Source of the DNA: Aspergillus flavus
Taxonomy: Eukaryota; Ascomycota; Eurotiomycetes; Eurotiales; Aspergillaceae
Length of the DNA: 64,000 bases
Assembly (NCBI RefSeq): GCF_009017415.1
Contig: NC_092408.1
Coordinates: 2,108,001-2,172,000 of the forward strand
Reading direction: 5' to 3'
Part shown: one piece after another, positions 34,224 through 45,824 of the stretch
Numbering within the stretch: the first letter of the stretch is position 1
How the letters are laid out: each line of letters begins with the position of its first letter
The notes under the pieces: generated by a model
Seen by the model: the letters and a program-made list of their open reading frames with translations, nothing else
The model's database searches: none
Told to the model about the DNA's origin: nothing
Translations under genes and position numbers: made by a program

Positions 34224-35717
34224 TTAGACCTTTGAAGTCTTCTTGTCCACGTATATTGCGTTCCAGTACTTTTTCACTTCCGAGCAGATGCCCTTGCGAC
34301 CCTTCCAGGTACTGAATTTACTCTCGAGTTCGCAGCCTGTCCAGAGAATTTCTTTCCAGAAATACTTTTCGACATCCGTGCTAAACTTTCCAATCACTTC
34401 TTGAGGTATGGTCCATGCGCGTGTGTAGCTACCGTCATCGGCGAAAGCCGGGTTGACTGCTTGCTTATCGAACACTGTAGCTGGGTTGAACTTTGGGAAA
34501 TTAGCATGGATGAAGAAGGCACGGGGAGCAGGGGCCTTTGATCCATGAACGCGCCATTCTCCTTTTTGTGTCAAGGCGTAATCCTCAACCGGATCAAACT
34601 GGACCATTGCGGAGCCAGCAAAGCCGCCCTCGGTACCATGACCAATGGCGCAGATGGGCTCAGAAACCTGATAGTATGATTCTCCAAGAGTTCGAGCAGC
34701 TGCAACAAACGTTTCCTTGTCACCTTCACCAGATGCACCCTGCGACAAAAGTGGGTAGTAATAATCAGGACCCCAGAAGTTATAATATACACTTAGAAGG
34801 AGTGTCTGCATGTGGGTCTTCTTGGAAAGGAGCACCTCGCCAGATTCACTGGATTGCCGAATGGTATTCGAAGGCATAGGTTGGGATGATATCTCGTAAT
34901 AATATGACGAGATTGTGGTCGCCCAAAAGTCTGGCCACGTAACCATTTTCTTGGACTTGAAAGGTTCGTTCATGAAGAGTATTTCTGGTTGATGTAGCGG
35001 GAACGCGTCGGCATCTAGGAACAAGATTTCCTCAAAAGAAGAGAACATCATGGCGAACAGTTTGAATTGGTATTTCTGGATATCCATGACCTTTGGAACA
35101 GCATCCAGGATATGGGAAAGTACCACACATCGAGCATTGAGAGATGGAAGGACCACATCGCATATATATCTCTCATACTCATCCTCATTGGCAAGAAATA
35201 CCTCGAGTGGCAGTTCTGAGCCTGTCCTCCGCAGCATTCGAAGCGAGATGACCAACACGGGTAAGTATTCGCCACCGGCGGTCGAAACCAATCCTCTAGT
35301 GTTGGGGACATAGTGCAGCATGGGTGGCTTTGCCTTAATATCCTCGATGAACCCTGTATGAGCTTGCTTCATGGCATCAACGTGATCGTCCAGCATGTCC
35401 AGTACCTCAGGGCGGAAGTCAGGGCTCGCTTGCTCGAACCTAATCGATGGCGCATTGTCCAGTCGCAGTGGTGGTTCACATTTTGGCTGGTACGTCGCCA
35501 GAAGAGGCTGAAATTGACGCCAGAAGCCGATATGACCTTCCGGCCTAGTCAATACTACGGCCTGGGCGTTGGATGATGCGGCCTCTTTAGCTGCGGATTG
35601 CGCTTGTTCTGCATAGGAAATGCGCTGCCAGCGCAAGAAAGAATATGTCAGAAAAGCCGCGAGTGCAGCCGCCAACAGCAACGTTCGCACCCGCGAAAAT
35701 GGTCGAGGCAAAACCAT
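34224..35717 (-). CDS. MNN2: Golgi alpha-mannosyltransferase, Mnn2/Mnn5-like (GT71 family)
   Basis: This is a single-exon protein of 497 aa. It is a type II membrane protein: a short basic N-terminus (PRPFSRVR), an anchor at about 12-29 (TLLLAAALAAFLTYSFL), a stem, then the catalytic domain. GT71 features are RGLVSTAGGEYLPVLVISLR, PLEVFLANEDEYE, KYQFKLFAMMFSSFEEILFL and the DxD metal motif DAD at residues 235-237, followed by PLHQPEILF. Later HANFPKFNP is typical of the family. Yeast Mnn2 and Mnn5 add alpha-1,2-mannose branches to outer-chain N-glycans. The exact linkage here cannot be told from sequence. Its 5' end faces the small membrane protein gene on the same strand, one of only two same-strand neighbour pairs in the window. 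Confidence 0.93.
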   Translation of the reverse strand: MVLPRPFSRVRTLLLAAALAAFLTYSFLRWQRISYAEQAQSAAKEAASSNAQAVVLTRPEGHIGFWRQFQPLLATYQPKCEPPLRLDNAPSIRFEQASPDFRPEVLDMLDDHVDAMKQAHTGFIEDIKAKPPMLHYVPNTRGLVSTAGGEYLPVLVISLRMLRRTGSELPLEVFLANEDEYERYICDVVLPSLNARCVVLSHILDAVPKVMDIQKYQFKLFAMMFSSFEEILFLDADAFPLHQPEILFMNEPFKSKKMVTWPDFWATTISSYYYEISSQPMPSNTIRQSSESGEVLLSKKTHMQTLLLSVYYNFWGPDYYYPLLSQGASGEGDKETFVAAARTLGESYYQVSEPICAIGHGTEGGFAGSAMVQFDPVEDYALTQKGEWRVHGSKAPAPRAFFIHANFPKFNPATVFDKQAVNPAFADDGSYTRAWTIPQEVIGKFSTDVEKYFWKEILWTGCELESKFSTWKGRKGICSEVKKYWNAIYVDKKTSKV

Positions 35718-36410
35718 TTCACCTCACCCTCTCCTCTTCGTCTGCTTCCTGTGTCCCCTTTTCTCCACTGTCTGCGTGTGACTTATTTATCCTCCTTCCG
35801 TCTGTAGTTGAGAACCTTCCCCCTGAAACCTGTAGCAAACGTCGACGTCAATTTCAAGTTCTTCTTAGAATATTTGTTCTATTCAGGAGGCGGGAACGAA
35901 AAATTGCTGCGAGGTGACGTATTGGAAGTGAGCCCGTTAGCGCATCGGAGACAGATCGCCCGCGAGTATGTAATGATGATCGATGATATAATCGATTTAG
36001 GAAGACTAGGACGAAGGATGCGCGAAAGTGGATGTCGAGCAGAATACGGAGTAAGTTTTGAGGGCTAAAGAAGTGTGCAATAGGAATACGAAGTCATGAA
36101 GCAACACGACTTAATTTAACTCAACCCAAGCTAATAAATTCCAGGGTTTATTGATCCATGCGTGAGGACCCACGTGTGCTCCGTCATAAAATTGTGGTAT
36201 TTTTGACCGCCCGGTACTGGGTATTTATCATCTCCGCGGGGAAAAGGGTCCAGTTGTTATCGATAGGGTCTGGTAATTGCGATACCAGCTGCTGTCACTT
36301 CTAACTTAAAATGTTAATTCTACACTGCACATTGATGTATTTTGTAAACACCCCTCATTAACTATCGAAGGGCCTGCTAAGATACATACAAATCTTCTTG
36401 CCTCTCTTGG
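35718..36410. other. Intergenic region between two minus-strand genes
   Basis: 693 bases, presumably the promoter of neither and the 3' region of the small membrane protein gene (36411-36987) joined to the promoter of the mannosyltransferase. It contains TACGGAGTA at 36045-36053 and CACGTG at 36171-36176. No gene is seen. Confidence 0.45.
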
Positions 36411-36987
36411 TCAGTCATAGATATCATCTCCGTTTGAGTCCTGATTGGATTCTTCCTCCTCCAAGATCGTGGAAGACAGAAGCCCACTCTTTTTGATTTG
36501 TCTACCGCTGCCGGCCAGGTACTCGTTGAGCGGACTATATCCTCTTTCCAGAGCATTTCTCTTCGGTTCCTTGATAGTGTGAGCTTGGGTGTGACGAGGT
36601 AAAGGGTATGTTAGCCCCAGGGACTGGTTCAAAATCTCCACAACGAAGGAACTCGTATAGTACAACAGCAGTCCCAGTGATGCCCCTGTGAGTATAGCTG
36701 CCAAGACGAAGGTCAGAAAAGCCTATAAGAATGTCAACAACCATCTTCGTTTGAACTATTGGAGTCAAATTGTTCTTCGATGGGAGACGCAATTCAAAAA
36801 ACTCCCGTACCTCAAACTTCAAGACTAGATTGAAGGGCAGAAGGGCGCAGTGAAAAGTGAATTGTCCTAGTTTCACCAACGGCGTTGCCAATAGTCGCAA
36901 TAGTCGATATCCGTAGTATATGAGAAAGGTAACAGGATATAGGAGTATCCATTGTGACACTGTGGTTATTGCGAAAATCCAGGACAT
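36411..36987 (-). CDS. Small multi-span membrane protein, unknown function, 162 aa
   Basis: Exon 1 is 36811-36987 and exon 2 is 36411-36722, with an 88-nt intron (GTACGG donor). The intron-exon join KFE|AFLTFVL is in phase 0. Hydrophobic stretches lie at about 4-28 (FAITTVSQWILLYPVTFLIY), 31-58 (possibly a re-entrant helix) and 60-85 (FLTFVLAAILTGASLGLLLY). A hydrophilic, acidic C-terminus (LEEEESNQDSNGDDIYD) follows. No signal peptide cleavage site is clear. I do not recognise the family. The layout, two or three membrane segments with a cytosolic tail, resembles small ER or lipid-droplet hairpin proteins, but that is only a structural comparison. It is divergent with the AMPK beta gene. Confidence 0.72.
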
Positions 36988-37704
36988 TGATGCGCCGTGA
37001 AATATTGCTAGCTACCGCAAAGAACTCTTCATTACGTATGACAATTCTTTATGCGACAAGACCAGACTCTATGGAAGAAGAAGATGAATGAATATTAATT
37101 GATCCTCATCATTCCTCCTCGATACATAAGCTTCCATAGGCGGTAGCTTCCGGCAGAATCATATAGATAGAGAATTCTTGCCTGAACGAGCTATTGCCCC
37201 TTAAGGGTTTCAGGCGACCTCAGAAACATGAACTGTACTGGAAGATGCTACTGTTGAGCTATACAGCAAAGGCACGCGAGGAGGACTAACGATGACTACC
37301 TACGACGTTATTGGCACCATGAGGTTGGGGACTTCCGGTGATCGGAGATAACTGCCGACTATCCGGCGGGAGCCCTAAGCCCTAATTGATAAGTTGGCCC
37401 AGACTCTGGGGTCGCTGATATCGACATCATCGCTACTTCACTCGATGTTCAGCTTCGTTTTAGTTGGGCTGTATTTACATTGCCAGTACCTCTTTGGGCA
37501 CTAAATTACGCTCAATATTTTTTGGGGGCCTTACAGTTTGCCTTCTCTATTTGTGTTCCCCCCATTGCCGGTCGAGGACCGCGATCTGATGCTAGCGACC
37601 CGATCTACGGAGTACATACCGTTCATCTCGTCTCGACTTCCTTCCCCTCCTCCCCCTCCTTCATTTATATCTGTCCCCCACATTTTCGCTCTTCTACGCC
37701 TCCA
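36988..37704. promoter_or_regulatory. Divergent region, small membrane protein / AMPK beta
   Basis: 717 bases. A TACGGAGTA copy (37606-37614) lies 91 bases before the AMPK beta start, probably in or next to its leader, followed by a CT-rich stretch (37628-37700) typical of fungal promoters. An open frame runs in from 37480 in phase with the gene but lacks protein-like features. Confidence 0.45.
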
Positions 37705-39254
37705 ATGGGTAACAACCCTTCCAAGGGGCCCGCCGGAGATGTCCCGTCGACTTCGGGTCACTCGACCCATGCTGGTTCTGCGGGTGACAGAAAAGTGACG
37801 CGCCGACCTTCGCTCAACGCTCCATCGGGTACAGCAAAAGCCACTGCCGCGGATCCCTCTGCATCCAAAGAGACTGCAACTGGGCATCCAGTTTCGCAAA
37901 ATCAGGCATCGGTTCAACAGCGTCTTCAATCACGCAATGCCCCAGACTCAGCGACGCGGCATGCGCCCGATACTAAGAAAGCAGATCCTCACTATAAAGA
38001 AATACCCTCCCCCGATCCGTCAAACCCCGTCCAGGTACCAACTTCACGAACTAGCGCTAGGCACGATCACTATACATCCGTAGCGCCTTCCGGTCCACCT
38101 CACAATGCCTACTACAGCGCATCTGCCCATCTCCAGCGGCCACCACGATTGCCTCTACCGATTGGTGATGCCACGGCGACGCCAGGTTCACCTTATATGG
38201 GTTCGCCTCCCTCGGAACGATTGCTCGATGAACAAGCAGGTCAGGGAGATCCAAAGCTTGGCGATGCTGCCGTCGAAGATGAAGAAGTTTTGGAAGAGCT
38301 GGAGCCGTATACAAGCAGTGGTGTCGGCAGGCCTGTCCCTACGATTATAGAATGGACTGCTCCTGGCGACAAGGTCTATGTCACCGGTACATTCGTCAAC
38401 TGGGAGAAAAAGTTTCGTCTACACAGAAGGTATGCAATGCCATTGGTATTATCCTTTCCATTGCTTGTTACTGGACCCGCAAGACTACATGGTCTAGCAT
38501 TTATCAAGCTCCACCACTAACGTAACACCTGGTAAGCAGTGAAAGTAACCCCGGCGTTATGTCAACGAGGTTAAATCTCCGCCCTGGAACCCACCACTTA
38601 AAATTCATCGTAGACGGTGAGATGCGTGCGGCGGACAGTCTTCCCACTGCAGTAGACTTTACCAACCACCTCGTTAATTACATCGAAATAAGCGCCGATG
38701 ACACTAATCGGTCACGGAGCGGGAGCGATAAAACATCTCAAAGCAACGTTCCTCCCGGAGTCCACCCTCCGCAAGTCCTCCCCACCCGAGTTGGGTCTGA
38801 GCAGGTTGGATCTGGATCAGCCGTTGAAGATCAACCGGACGAATGGGAAGAAATCCCCCAAGGGGACTTCCGTCGTATAATCCCGCAGTTCCTTGTTGAC
38901 TTAGACAGAGAAGATGAAACACAAGAGAGCCCAGCTTACCAACAAGCTGTCAATGTGATTGGCGATGCACCTACGCCGCCAAGTCTTCCCCTCTTCCTGG
39001 GGAAGTCGATATTAAACGGCACTACGCCAATGAAGGACGATAGCAGCGTGCTCAACTATCCCAACCATACTGTTTTGAATCATCTGGCGACGAGCAGCAT
39101 CAAAAACGGCGTCCTCGCTACCAGTGCAACAACCAGATACAAACGCAAGGTAAGTCACTGCAATCGCACAGTCTGGTTTCTAGGTTACTAAGACGTACAA
39201 CCACAGTACGTAACGACAATTTTGTATAAGCCAACCGGGGATATCGCGGGATAG
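37705..39254 (+). CDS. SIP2: SNF1/AMP-activated kinase complex beta subunit (Sip2/Gal83 type)
   Basis: There are three exons: 37705-38429, 38540-39149 and 39207-39254, giving 460 aa. The start is fixed by an N-myristoylation consensus, MGNNPSK (Gly2, Ser6, Lys7). An in-frame upstream ATG-less extension is ignored. A Ser/Thr/Pro-rich linker leads to the AMPK1-type CBM48 glycogen-binding domain (about 212-295). It includes PTIIEWTAPGDKVYVTGTFV, NWEKKF across the first splice, and LNLRPGTHHLKFIVDGEMR. The C-terminal ASC domain follows (about 340-460: IPQFLVDLDR, PSLPLFLGKSILN, LNYPNHTVLNHL, and YVTTILYKP from the tiny last exon). Family role: scaffold joining the Snf1 alpha and gamma subunits and setting location. 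Exon 3 encodes only 15 residues but completes the conserved C-terminal beta strand. Confidence 0.95.
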
Positions 39255-40017
39255 ATATAAACGCACAAAGACGTCACTGCATATCCCCTGTTCGGTCAGG
39301 AGTGGTACATTACTCCTTAGCTAGACAAGATCATGTTGAACCTTCTTCGCCTAATGAATATCTGCTGGCTTCGTGCTCCAATTCGTCTCTGAAACATCCG
39401 GGGAATGTTTTCCAACAAACTCATTATATCCCTGGCCTGAGTGTCTCTATGGGATTGCTCCCCCTGTCTCACCCCTTTTCTTTTACTGACTAACGCACAT
39501 ACATTGGAAGCCAAGCATATAGCCTTTGGGCACTTAGTAATAGGCTGAATGCTAGGCAGGAGTTGTTTGACTATTTATTTCATTGAAGGCGCTTTGAATC
39601 ACCATTTCTCCGGAGTTACTTGGGATGCATCACTAGCGATAAGAACTTTGACAACATGTCTTGTCTTTTCTCTTTCTGCTCGCCATGCGACTGTGTCGCA
39701 TGCGCTTCAGTACTTCTTGGCTACGTTTTAAATGCCTAATGTATGCTAGCATTCGGTCGGGTCCAGTACGGTCTAGTGATGCTGGGACATCTATGAATTA
39801 CATACCACTACTTCTGCCAGGTCATTGTCGATGGAGTAACCCGATGCTCCCATGGCTACCTATAATCTTCAAATACAAATTCACAGCATTATACTGCAAC
39901 TACTTCATTACAGCGGTCCCCATGGACACAAAATGTAGCGGCCAAACGCGTGGACATGAACGTCTTCGTAAATCTATTTTATCCAGTGAATGGGGCCCCG
40001 GTAGTTAAATCGGCATA
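39255..40017. other. Convergent intergenic region AMPK beta / KAE1
   Basis: 763 bases, with no supported gene. Short open frames (up to 115 codons) lack family features. Confidence 0.5.
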
Positions 40018-41198
40018 TTAATCCCTCCACTTTACAAACACATCATCCGTTCGGAACCGTTGCGTACATGTGGAATCCTTCAATGGCGTACGGAATCCAG
40101 TCGAGTATGCGAGCAAGCCTGCCTGCGCGATCATTATTCCATTATCGATACAGAATCTTTCGTCTGTAGCATGGACGCTACCTCCGCGATCCCGGGCCAT
40201 GATCCCCATCATCTCCTGTAACCTCTCATTGCAACCAACACCACCGACAATCAGAACTTCTTTGGAGCCGACGTGCGCCATTGCGCGTTCGGTGGTTTCA
40301 ACAAGCATGGAGAAGATAGTCTCTTGGAGTGAGAAGCACAAGTCCGCGCGGGTGGGTTTTCCATTACCATCAGCATCAGGTATAGGGGTGTCGGTCTCAT
40401 CATCCTTCCCTTCGCCACCTAGTCCATATGTCGTGGCCAAGCCATCCACTGCGGCTAAGATACCAGAGAAGGAGCAATCCATTCCCTTTACAGTGTATGG
40501 TAGATCAACTAATTGCTTGCCCTTTTTGGCTAATTGTTCAATATTATATCCCGGAGCCGGGTCATTGGAAATGTGTAGCGTTCGCGCGAACCGGTCCAAG
40601 CAGTTACCCACCGCAATATCAAGAGTCTCGCCGAAAATCCGGTACCTTTGTGAGCTATATGCGATTACTTGTGTGTTTCCTCCAGAAACATAGAGTACAA
40701 CTGGATTGGTAGAGCCTGTAATGAGCCTGCCCATCTCAATATCTACGTAACGTTAGCGCCATGGGCACCACGGAAGTATGCAACAGGTTTATGCACGAGT
40801 AATTGAAGAAGGGGTATATAAAAATAGGCATTAGGGCTATACATACGTCCGACACAGTGATTTACACCGACCAACTCTTTGCCCCATAGTAGGCTCAACA
40901 TCCGTGCCGCAACTGCAACGCTCTGGAGGGGAGCTCCCATACCAGGGCCCTTGGTGAAACAAATACAATCCACATCTTGGACGGACACATGAGCTTCCTT
41001 GAGTGCTTTTTTCACCAGCTTTACCACCCATGCGCGATGGTGCCTAGCAGTGTCTTTAGGAAGAAAACCTTCACCTGGGGGAGAGACATAGGTGTGACGG
41101 ATGTTCGCGAGTACCTGCGGGGGGTTGCCATTATCGGGGTGCAACATGATGCCCACACCAAGCTTGTTGGCGGAGCCCTCCAGGCCGATAGCGATCAT
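40018..41198 (-). CDS. KAE1: tRNA N6-adenosine threonylcarbamoyltransferase Kae1 (KEOPS/EKC)
   Basis: Exon 1 is 40847-41198 and exon 2 is 40018-40742, with a 104-nt intron, giving 358 aa. The start [12 protein letters not shown] is the usual eukaryotic Kae1 start, so I rejected a 22-residue in-frame extension. Motifs are [26 protein letters not shown] and the metal site NHCVG|HIEMG, then [48 protein letters not shown] and [12 protein letters not shown]. The intron interrupts the codon of the second metal-binding His (C|AT), so only the spliced form has the complete H-x3-H pair. Cytosolic Kae1 with Bud32, Cgi121, Pcc1 and Gon7 makes t6A37 on tRNAs that read ANN codons. It is divergent with the SET methyltransferase gene. 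Confidence 0.97.
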
Positions 41199-41758
41199 GA
41201 TGGAAGGGGAAAATTGGATAGAACAGTAATTTCTATCGTAATGAATATCCAAGGAAAACAACACAAAACAAAACCGTGTGGAGGGGGGTTTACAATGAGG
41301 AGATTATTTTCATTGATGAGCCAGTACAGAGTAGAGGGGCAAAATTGATCTTTTTTTTATCAGCAACGTTATCGATTGGTGCGCTTGAAGGGCGGTAATA
41401 TCCGCTGCAGCGTTTATCCGACGGTATACATCCAGTGGTACGGCGTGCCGGCGAACTAAGTCTACTACTATGGAACTACGTCCTGAACTACAGCTCACCC
41501 ACACCCCCCATTTACCACACCTGGTGACTCTCTCTTCACACGCACACACACAACTGTGGACGATTCACTTCGTCCTTCATCCTACCCTACCTGGGGTACT
41601 CTCAGTTCTCTGATCTTACTCTTTACCTCCCCTCTGACTGTCCCTTTTCTCCGTGTGTCCGAGAAAGAGTGGGGCCCTCTCTCTTTCTTGTATTCCCGTT
41701 TTTCTTTGGTGTGCTCTTCTTCTACCTACTCCACTACTCTTTCTCGTCAAAAGACACC
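41199..41758. promoter_or_regulatory. Divergent promoter KAE1 / RKM4-like
   Basis: 560 bases, CT-rich on the + strand from 41520 to 41758. No specific operator is recognised. Confidence 0.4.
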
Positions 41759-43410
41759 ATGTCTTCCACAATTCATTTTCACGATCCGGCGAATTTCCAG
41801 TCTCAGTCAGACGAGTTTATCTCTTGGCTGTCTGGTAAGCCTGGGGTGAAGGTTAACCCTAAGATTCGCCTCGCTGATTTGAGATCCAGAGCGGCGGGCA
41901 GAGGTGTCGGTACGTGATCAACCCAAGAAGAATTTCGCCCACTTCGATCTCCCACCGCACCCAGATTCGTATTTCGTGGACATCTCTGACAGACACACAT
42001 CAATCTACTAGTGGCGCAATCCGATATTGCGGAAGGTGAAGAGCTTTTTACCATCCCCCGCGAACACGTCCTCTCAACTCAGAATTCAAAATTGAAGGAT
42101 CTGCTCTCCCAGGATGTGGAGGAGCTGGGACCATGGCTGTCTCTTATGCTGGTCATGATCTATGAGTATCTTCTTGGGGATCAATCGGCCTGGGCATCAT
42201 ACTTCAAGATCCTTCCCCGAAAATTTGATACCCTAATGTTCTGGTCGCCTTCAGAGCTTCAGGAGCTTCAGGGCAGCGCAATCGTCGATAGAATTGGCAA
42301 GGAAGGTGCAGAAGAATCCATACTGGAAATGATTGCTCCTATTGTGAGAGCCAATCCATCTCTCTTTCCGCCGGTGGATGGTCTAGCATCGTATGATGGC
42401 GATGCTGGCACTCAGGCTCTCCTGAACCTCGCTCATGTGATGGGCTCCCTTATCATGGCTTATGCCTTCGATATCGAGAAGCCCGAAGATGAGGATGATG
42501 AAGGAGATGATGAAAGCGGATATGTGACTGATGATGAGGAACAACTGTCCAAGGGTATGGTTCCTCTGGCAGATTTGTTGAACGCCGATGCAGACCAGAA
42601 TAACGTGAGCTCTCCCCCTTCACGCTTAGCAAGCCATAGGCGCTCACTCATATGAAGGCTCGTCTTTTCCAAGAAGAGACCGGTCTTGTAATGAAGGCTA
42701 TCAAGCCTATCAGTGCAGGGGCTGAGATTTTCAATGATTACGGAGAAATCCCCCGTGCGGACCTTCTGAGGAGGTACGGCTACGTGACCGATAACTATTC
42801 TCCTTACGATGTAGTTGAGCTGTCACTGGAGCTTATTTGCCAGGCGGCAGGCCTTGAAAATGCCGATACTGAGAACCAACCTGTGGTATATACTCTCAAT
42901 CTCGCCTATACCTGTTTGAGATACAATGCTGATCAGAGACTGTAGCTCCAATTCCTTGAGGACTTAGAAGTCCTTGATGACGGTTATGACATTCCGAGAC
43001 CGTTGGATGATGATCTGGCAGGTGTTCTTCCAGACGAACTGGTCCTGTTGGCTAAAACACTCTGCATGTCGAGTGACGAGCTCAAGCAGCAGGTTTCAAA
43101 GAACAAACCTCCGAAGCCTTCTTTGGGTCACAAGGAAGTAACGCTACTATCAAAGGCTATTCAATCAAAGCAAGCCCAGTACACAACGACCCTTGCCCAG
43201 GACAAAGAACTGCTGGCACAGTTGAGCCAGTTGGAGGCTACTACCCCCTTGGAAGACTCTGCACGACGACAAAAAATGGCAATCCAGGTTCGGATTGGCG
43301 AGAAGGAAATCCTGCAAACTTTATCCGACATGCTCAGAAGCACAACCTCAAAGCGAGCCGCTAACGGCGACAATGACGCATCGAGGAGAACTAAGGCCCA
43401 GAGGACTTGA
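41759..43410 (+). CDS. RKM4: SET-domain ribosomal protein lysine methyltransferase, Rkm4/SETD6-like
   Basis: There are four exons: 41759-41909, 42012-42604, 42658-42885 and 42946-43410, giving 478 aa. An N-terminal helix (DEFISWLSGKPGV) leads into the split SET domain: IRLADLRSRAAGRGV-VAQSDI, EGEELFTIPREHVL, then an insert. The C-terminal SET half has MVPLADLLNADAD, LVMKAIKPISAGAEIFNDYG and PRADLLRRYGYV, where NDYG occupies the place of the cofactor-site N-x-YG. An acidic loop (KPEDEDDEGDDESGY) interrupts the domain. A Rubisco-LSMT-type substrate-binding helical domain fills the C-terminus, which ends in a Ser/Thr-rich basic tail. Yeast Rkm4 methylates Rpl42. The substrate here is inferred; Rkm3 is the alternative. 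Confidence 0.88.
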
Positions 43411-43850
43411 TCCCACCGATCTACAAGGCGTTGTACATTTTCCATCGATAAGAAAAGTTTCTCTTTTGTTACAAGTGATATTAATTCTTATTTTTTTTTG
43501 GTTGCTGACCTCATAGCTTCGCTATCCGTACAAGTCTCTATCGACTGATCATCTGGGAGAATAAAAGAAAAGAAACAATATGTACACTAACATGGCATAA
43601 TCCCAGGGCCAGGTCATGAAAAAGCATCCATCTGCGACATTATCCTGAAATTTTTGAAAGCGTCGCGGCGTTCAGGCAACTGATGTTAAAAGGGGTGTTG
43701 AAAACAAAAGACAGCTTGAAGCGTCGGAGGAGTAAAACTACAATGGGAGTTGAAAAAATGGGAAACAGAGAGCAACGCCTGCCAAATGCAACATATGGGT
43801 GTGGGAAATTAAGAAGATTTGAGTGAGGGGGGAGAAGAACAGAGTCCAGC
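43411..43850. other. Convergent intergenic region RKM4-like / EPL1
   Basis: 440 bases, a T-rich 3' region, with no gene seen. Confidence 0.5.
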
Positions 43851-45824
43851 TCAAGTTTCGGGTGTGGGGGCAATGGCACCAGGCCCAGGGTTGGATCCCA
43901 TGGTTTGCCCCGGATTGTTGGCCGTTTGGTCAGCTTGCAATCGCCGCTGCGCTTGAGCCTGAGCCTGGGCTTGCGCCTGCGCATGCGCCTGGGCTGCAGC
44001 CGCGGCTTGGTCTCGGGCCTTCGCCATCATGATGGCTCGGTGCTGCATGATGTGAATGTCAAACTGGTCTCTTTCAAAGTCGAGCTCTTCGTCTGAATCT
44101 TCCTGATCATACTTGAAGCGATCGGCCTTCCACGGATCAAGCTCCACTCTACAACGCGAAACAAGATTTCGACGATCGATGAACAAACGACCACCACGTC
44201 CGATGCGCCGCCTGAACGAGGGCATCCTGCTGGTATCGTCACTCATCACCATGGTTTGAGGTGCTAATTTGTCTCGGAGAGACAGCGTGCTTGGGTTATC
44301 TAAGGTCGTATCCATCATGTTCTCAGATGAATCTGAGGATGGTGGTGTCGGCAACTGGGCAGTGATTGCCGGACGGAAAGCAGCCTGGAAGGTCCTCTCA
44401 GGGGATGGTGAGAGGGGTGCCCTTGTGAAGTCTACATAGCCCTCGTTCCATTTGATATGCTTGGCGATGTTCTGATTGATATCGCGCAGAATTTCGTTTT
44501 CTTTTTCTGCCTGGACATCTTCCAGCAACTGCAAGTCCTCCGCAGCCTGAGTGCCAGCCTTTGGCGGCATCCGGAGCTGAGGAGCCACCGGTCGCTGCAC
44601 AGCTGGCGCTTCGGTCGGCTTCTTCTTAGGCTATTGCCAATCAGTATCAGAACAATGCAGAAGCGAACAAGCACAATTCTTACCTTCTGATTGATGAGAT
44701 CCTCATCGTCATCCTTGAGATTGAGTTTCCTCTTCATCTCCTTAACTTCGGATCGTTGCAAGAACACTTGCCGTTCAATGGCAAGCATCTCCTTCCTCGC
44801 CAGCTCGCGCTGACGCACCAGAGCGACTAATTGCCGAGCATCCTCCAACTCTTTCCTCAGTCGCCTCAGCTTATCGGCACTCTGAGCATCTCTGCCCCGA
44901 GTCTTGCGAATCTGACGGACTTCGCGTCTACGGAAACAGACATAGGGATCTGTGTCATCGGTTTCTTGCCCAGTCTCGAACTGTATGAACGTGTTAGCGC
45001 GGCTGTCTTCGCATCCTCAGGTGAGCCACAAGTAAGTGATTTACCTTAAGACTTGGCATGAGTGACCGGTTTCCGGTCTCAGTCCTCCTTGACTTCCAAT
45101 GCTCATATACGTCCTTGGCGAATCGCTTTACGCTTTCCTCTACGGCTGCATCCATGGCATCCTGAATTTCGGCAAAACTCAGGACAGGTGGATTATCTAC
45201 AGCTGCAAACGGCTGCTTTGTCTGTGCCGTCTCCTCGAAGAAGTGCATAACTTCTTCGAATTGGTCCTCGGTGCACCGGTCAGCGGCATCCCGCTTTTCG
45301 TTCATGATCTTGAGGAATACGTCATCCTCTTCGGTCATGTTATACGGGCATCCGCAACAGTCCTCCACAGTGGAGGAGAAGCGGATATATGTCGCAGGTT
45401 GCGAGAAGATAGGAGGGTAGAGCTCGTCATATCGAAGACTACTGAGAACGGTCTCTGGGGTCGGGATATGGGCCTCATTTACTTTTCCTTGGGCACTAGC
45501 ATTTATAGCAGCTTGAAGATGGAATTCCTGTAGAAAGCCGCGTTAGCAGACCTTGTTTTACGGCTTCTTGGCTACGATGCGAAATTTTCACGATGGGTGG
45601 ACGTCGGAATGATATCACGTGACATGTGCAGGGATGGGCTAAAATTAGACGGGGGGACAACGTACCGACTCCTCGGCCTTCTCAACACCGGTTTCAATCT
45701 GTTGTAGGGCATTCTGGACCTCTTCTTCGATGGCATCGATGTCATGCTCCCTGACTACGGGAATAGAGGCTTTGGAGGTGAGCTTTTTAGGGCGCGTCCT
45801 CCCCATTCCCCCGTACCTAGTCAT
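43851..45824 (-). CDS. EPL1: Enhancer of polycomb-like protein Epl1 (NuA4 histone acetyltransferase)
   Basis: There are four exons: 45666-45824, 45045-45527, 44684-44980 and 43851-44630, giving 572 aa. The EPcA domain begins at the N-terminus (GRTRPKKLTSKASIPVV) and runs on through HIPTPETVLSSLRYDELYPP, YIRFSSTVEDC and GCPYNMTEEDDVFL to about residue 215. The third exon gives the DPYVCFRRREVRQIRKTRGRD segment and a long charged coiled coil (ARQLVALVRQRELARKEMLA). The C-terminal part is Pro/Ser-rich, with a GRGGRLFIDRR motif and an Ala-Gln dipeptide repeat (AQAHAQAQAQAQAQAQ) near the end. Family role: Epl1 anchors Esa1, Yng2 and Eaf6 as Piccolo NuA4 for H4 and H2A acetylation. Intron 1 (45667-45526 region, 138 nt) contains a TCACGTGA palindrome at 45615-45622. 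Confidence 0.96.

Noticed and set aside
40070..40693. 207-codon open frame antisense to KAE1 exon 2
   Set aside because: A shadow of the conserved KAE1 sequence; no family features.
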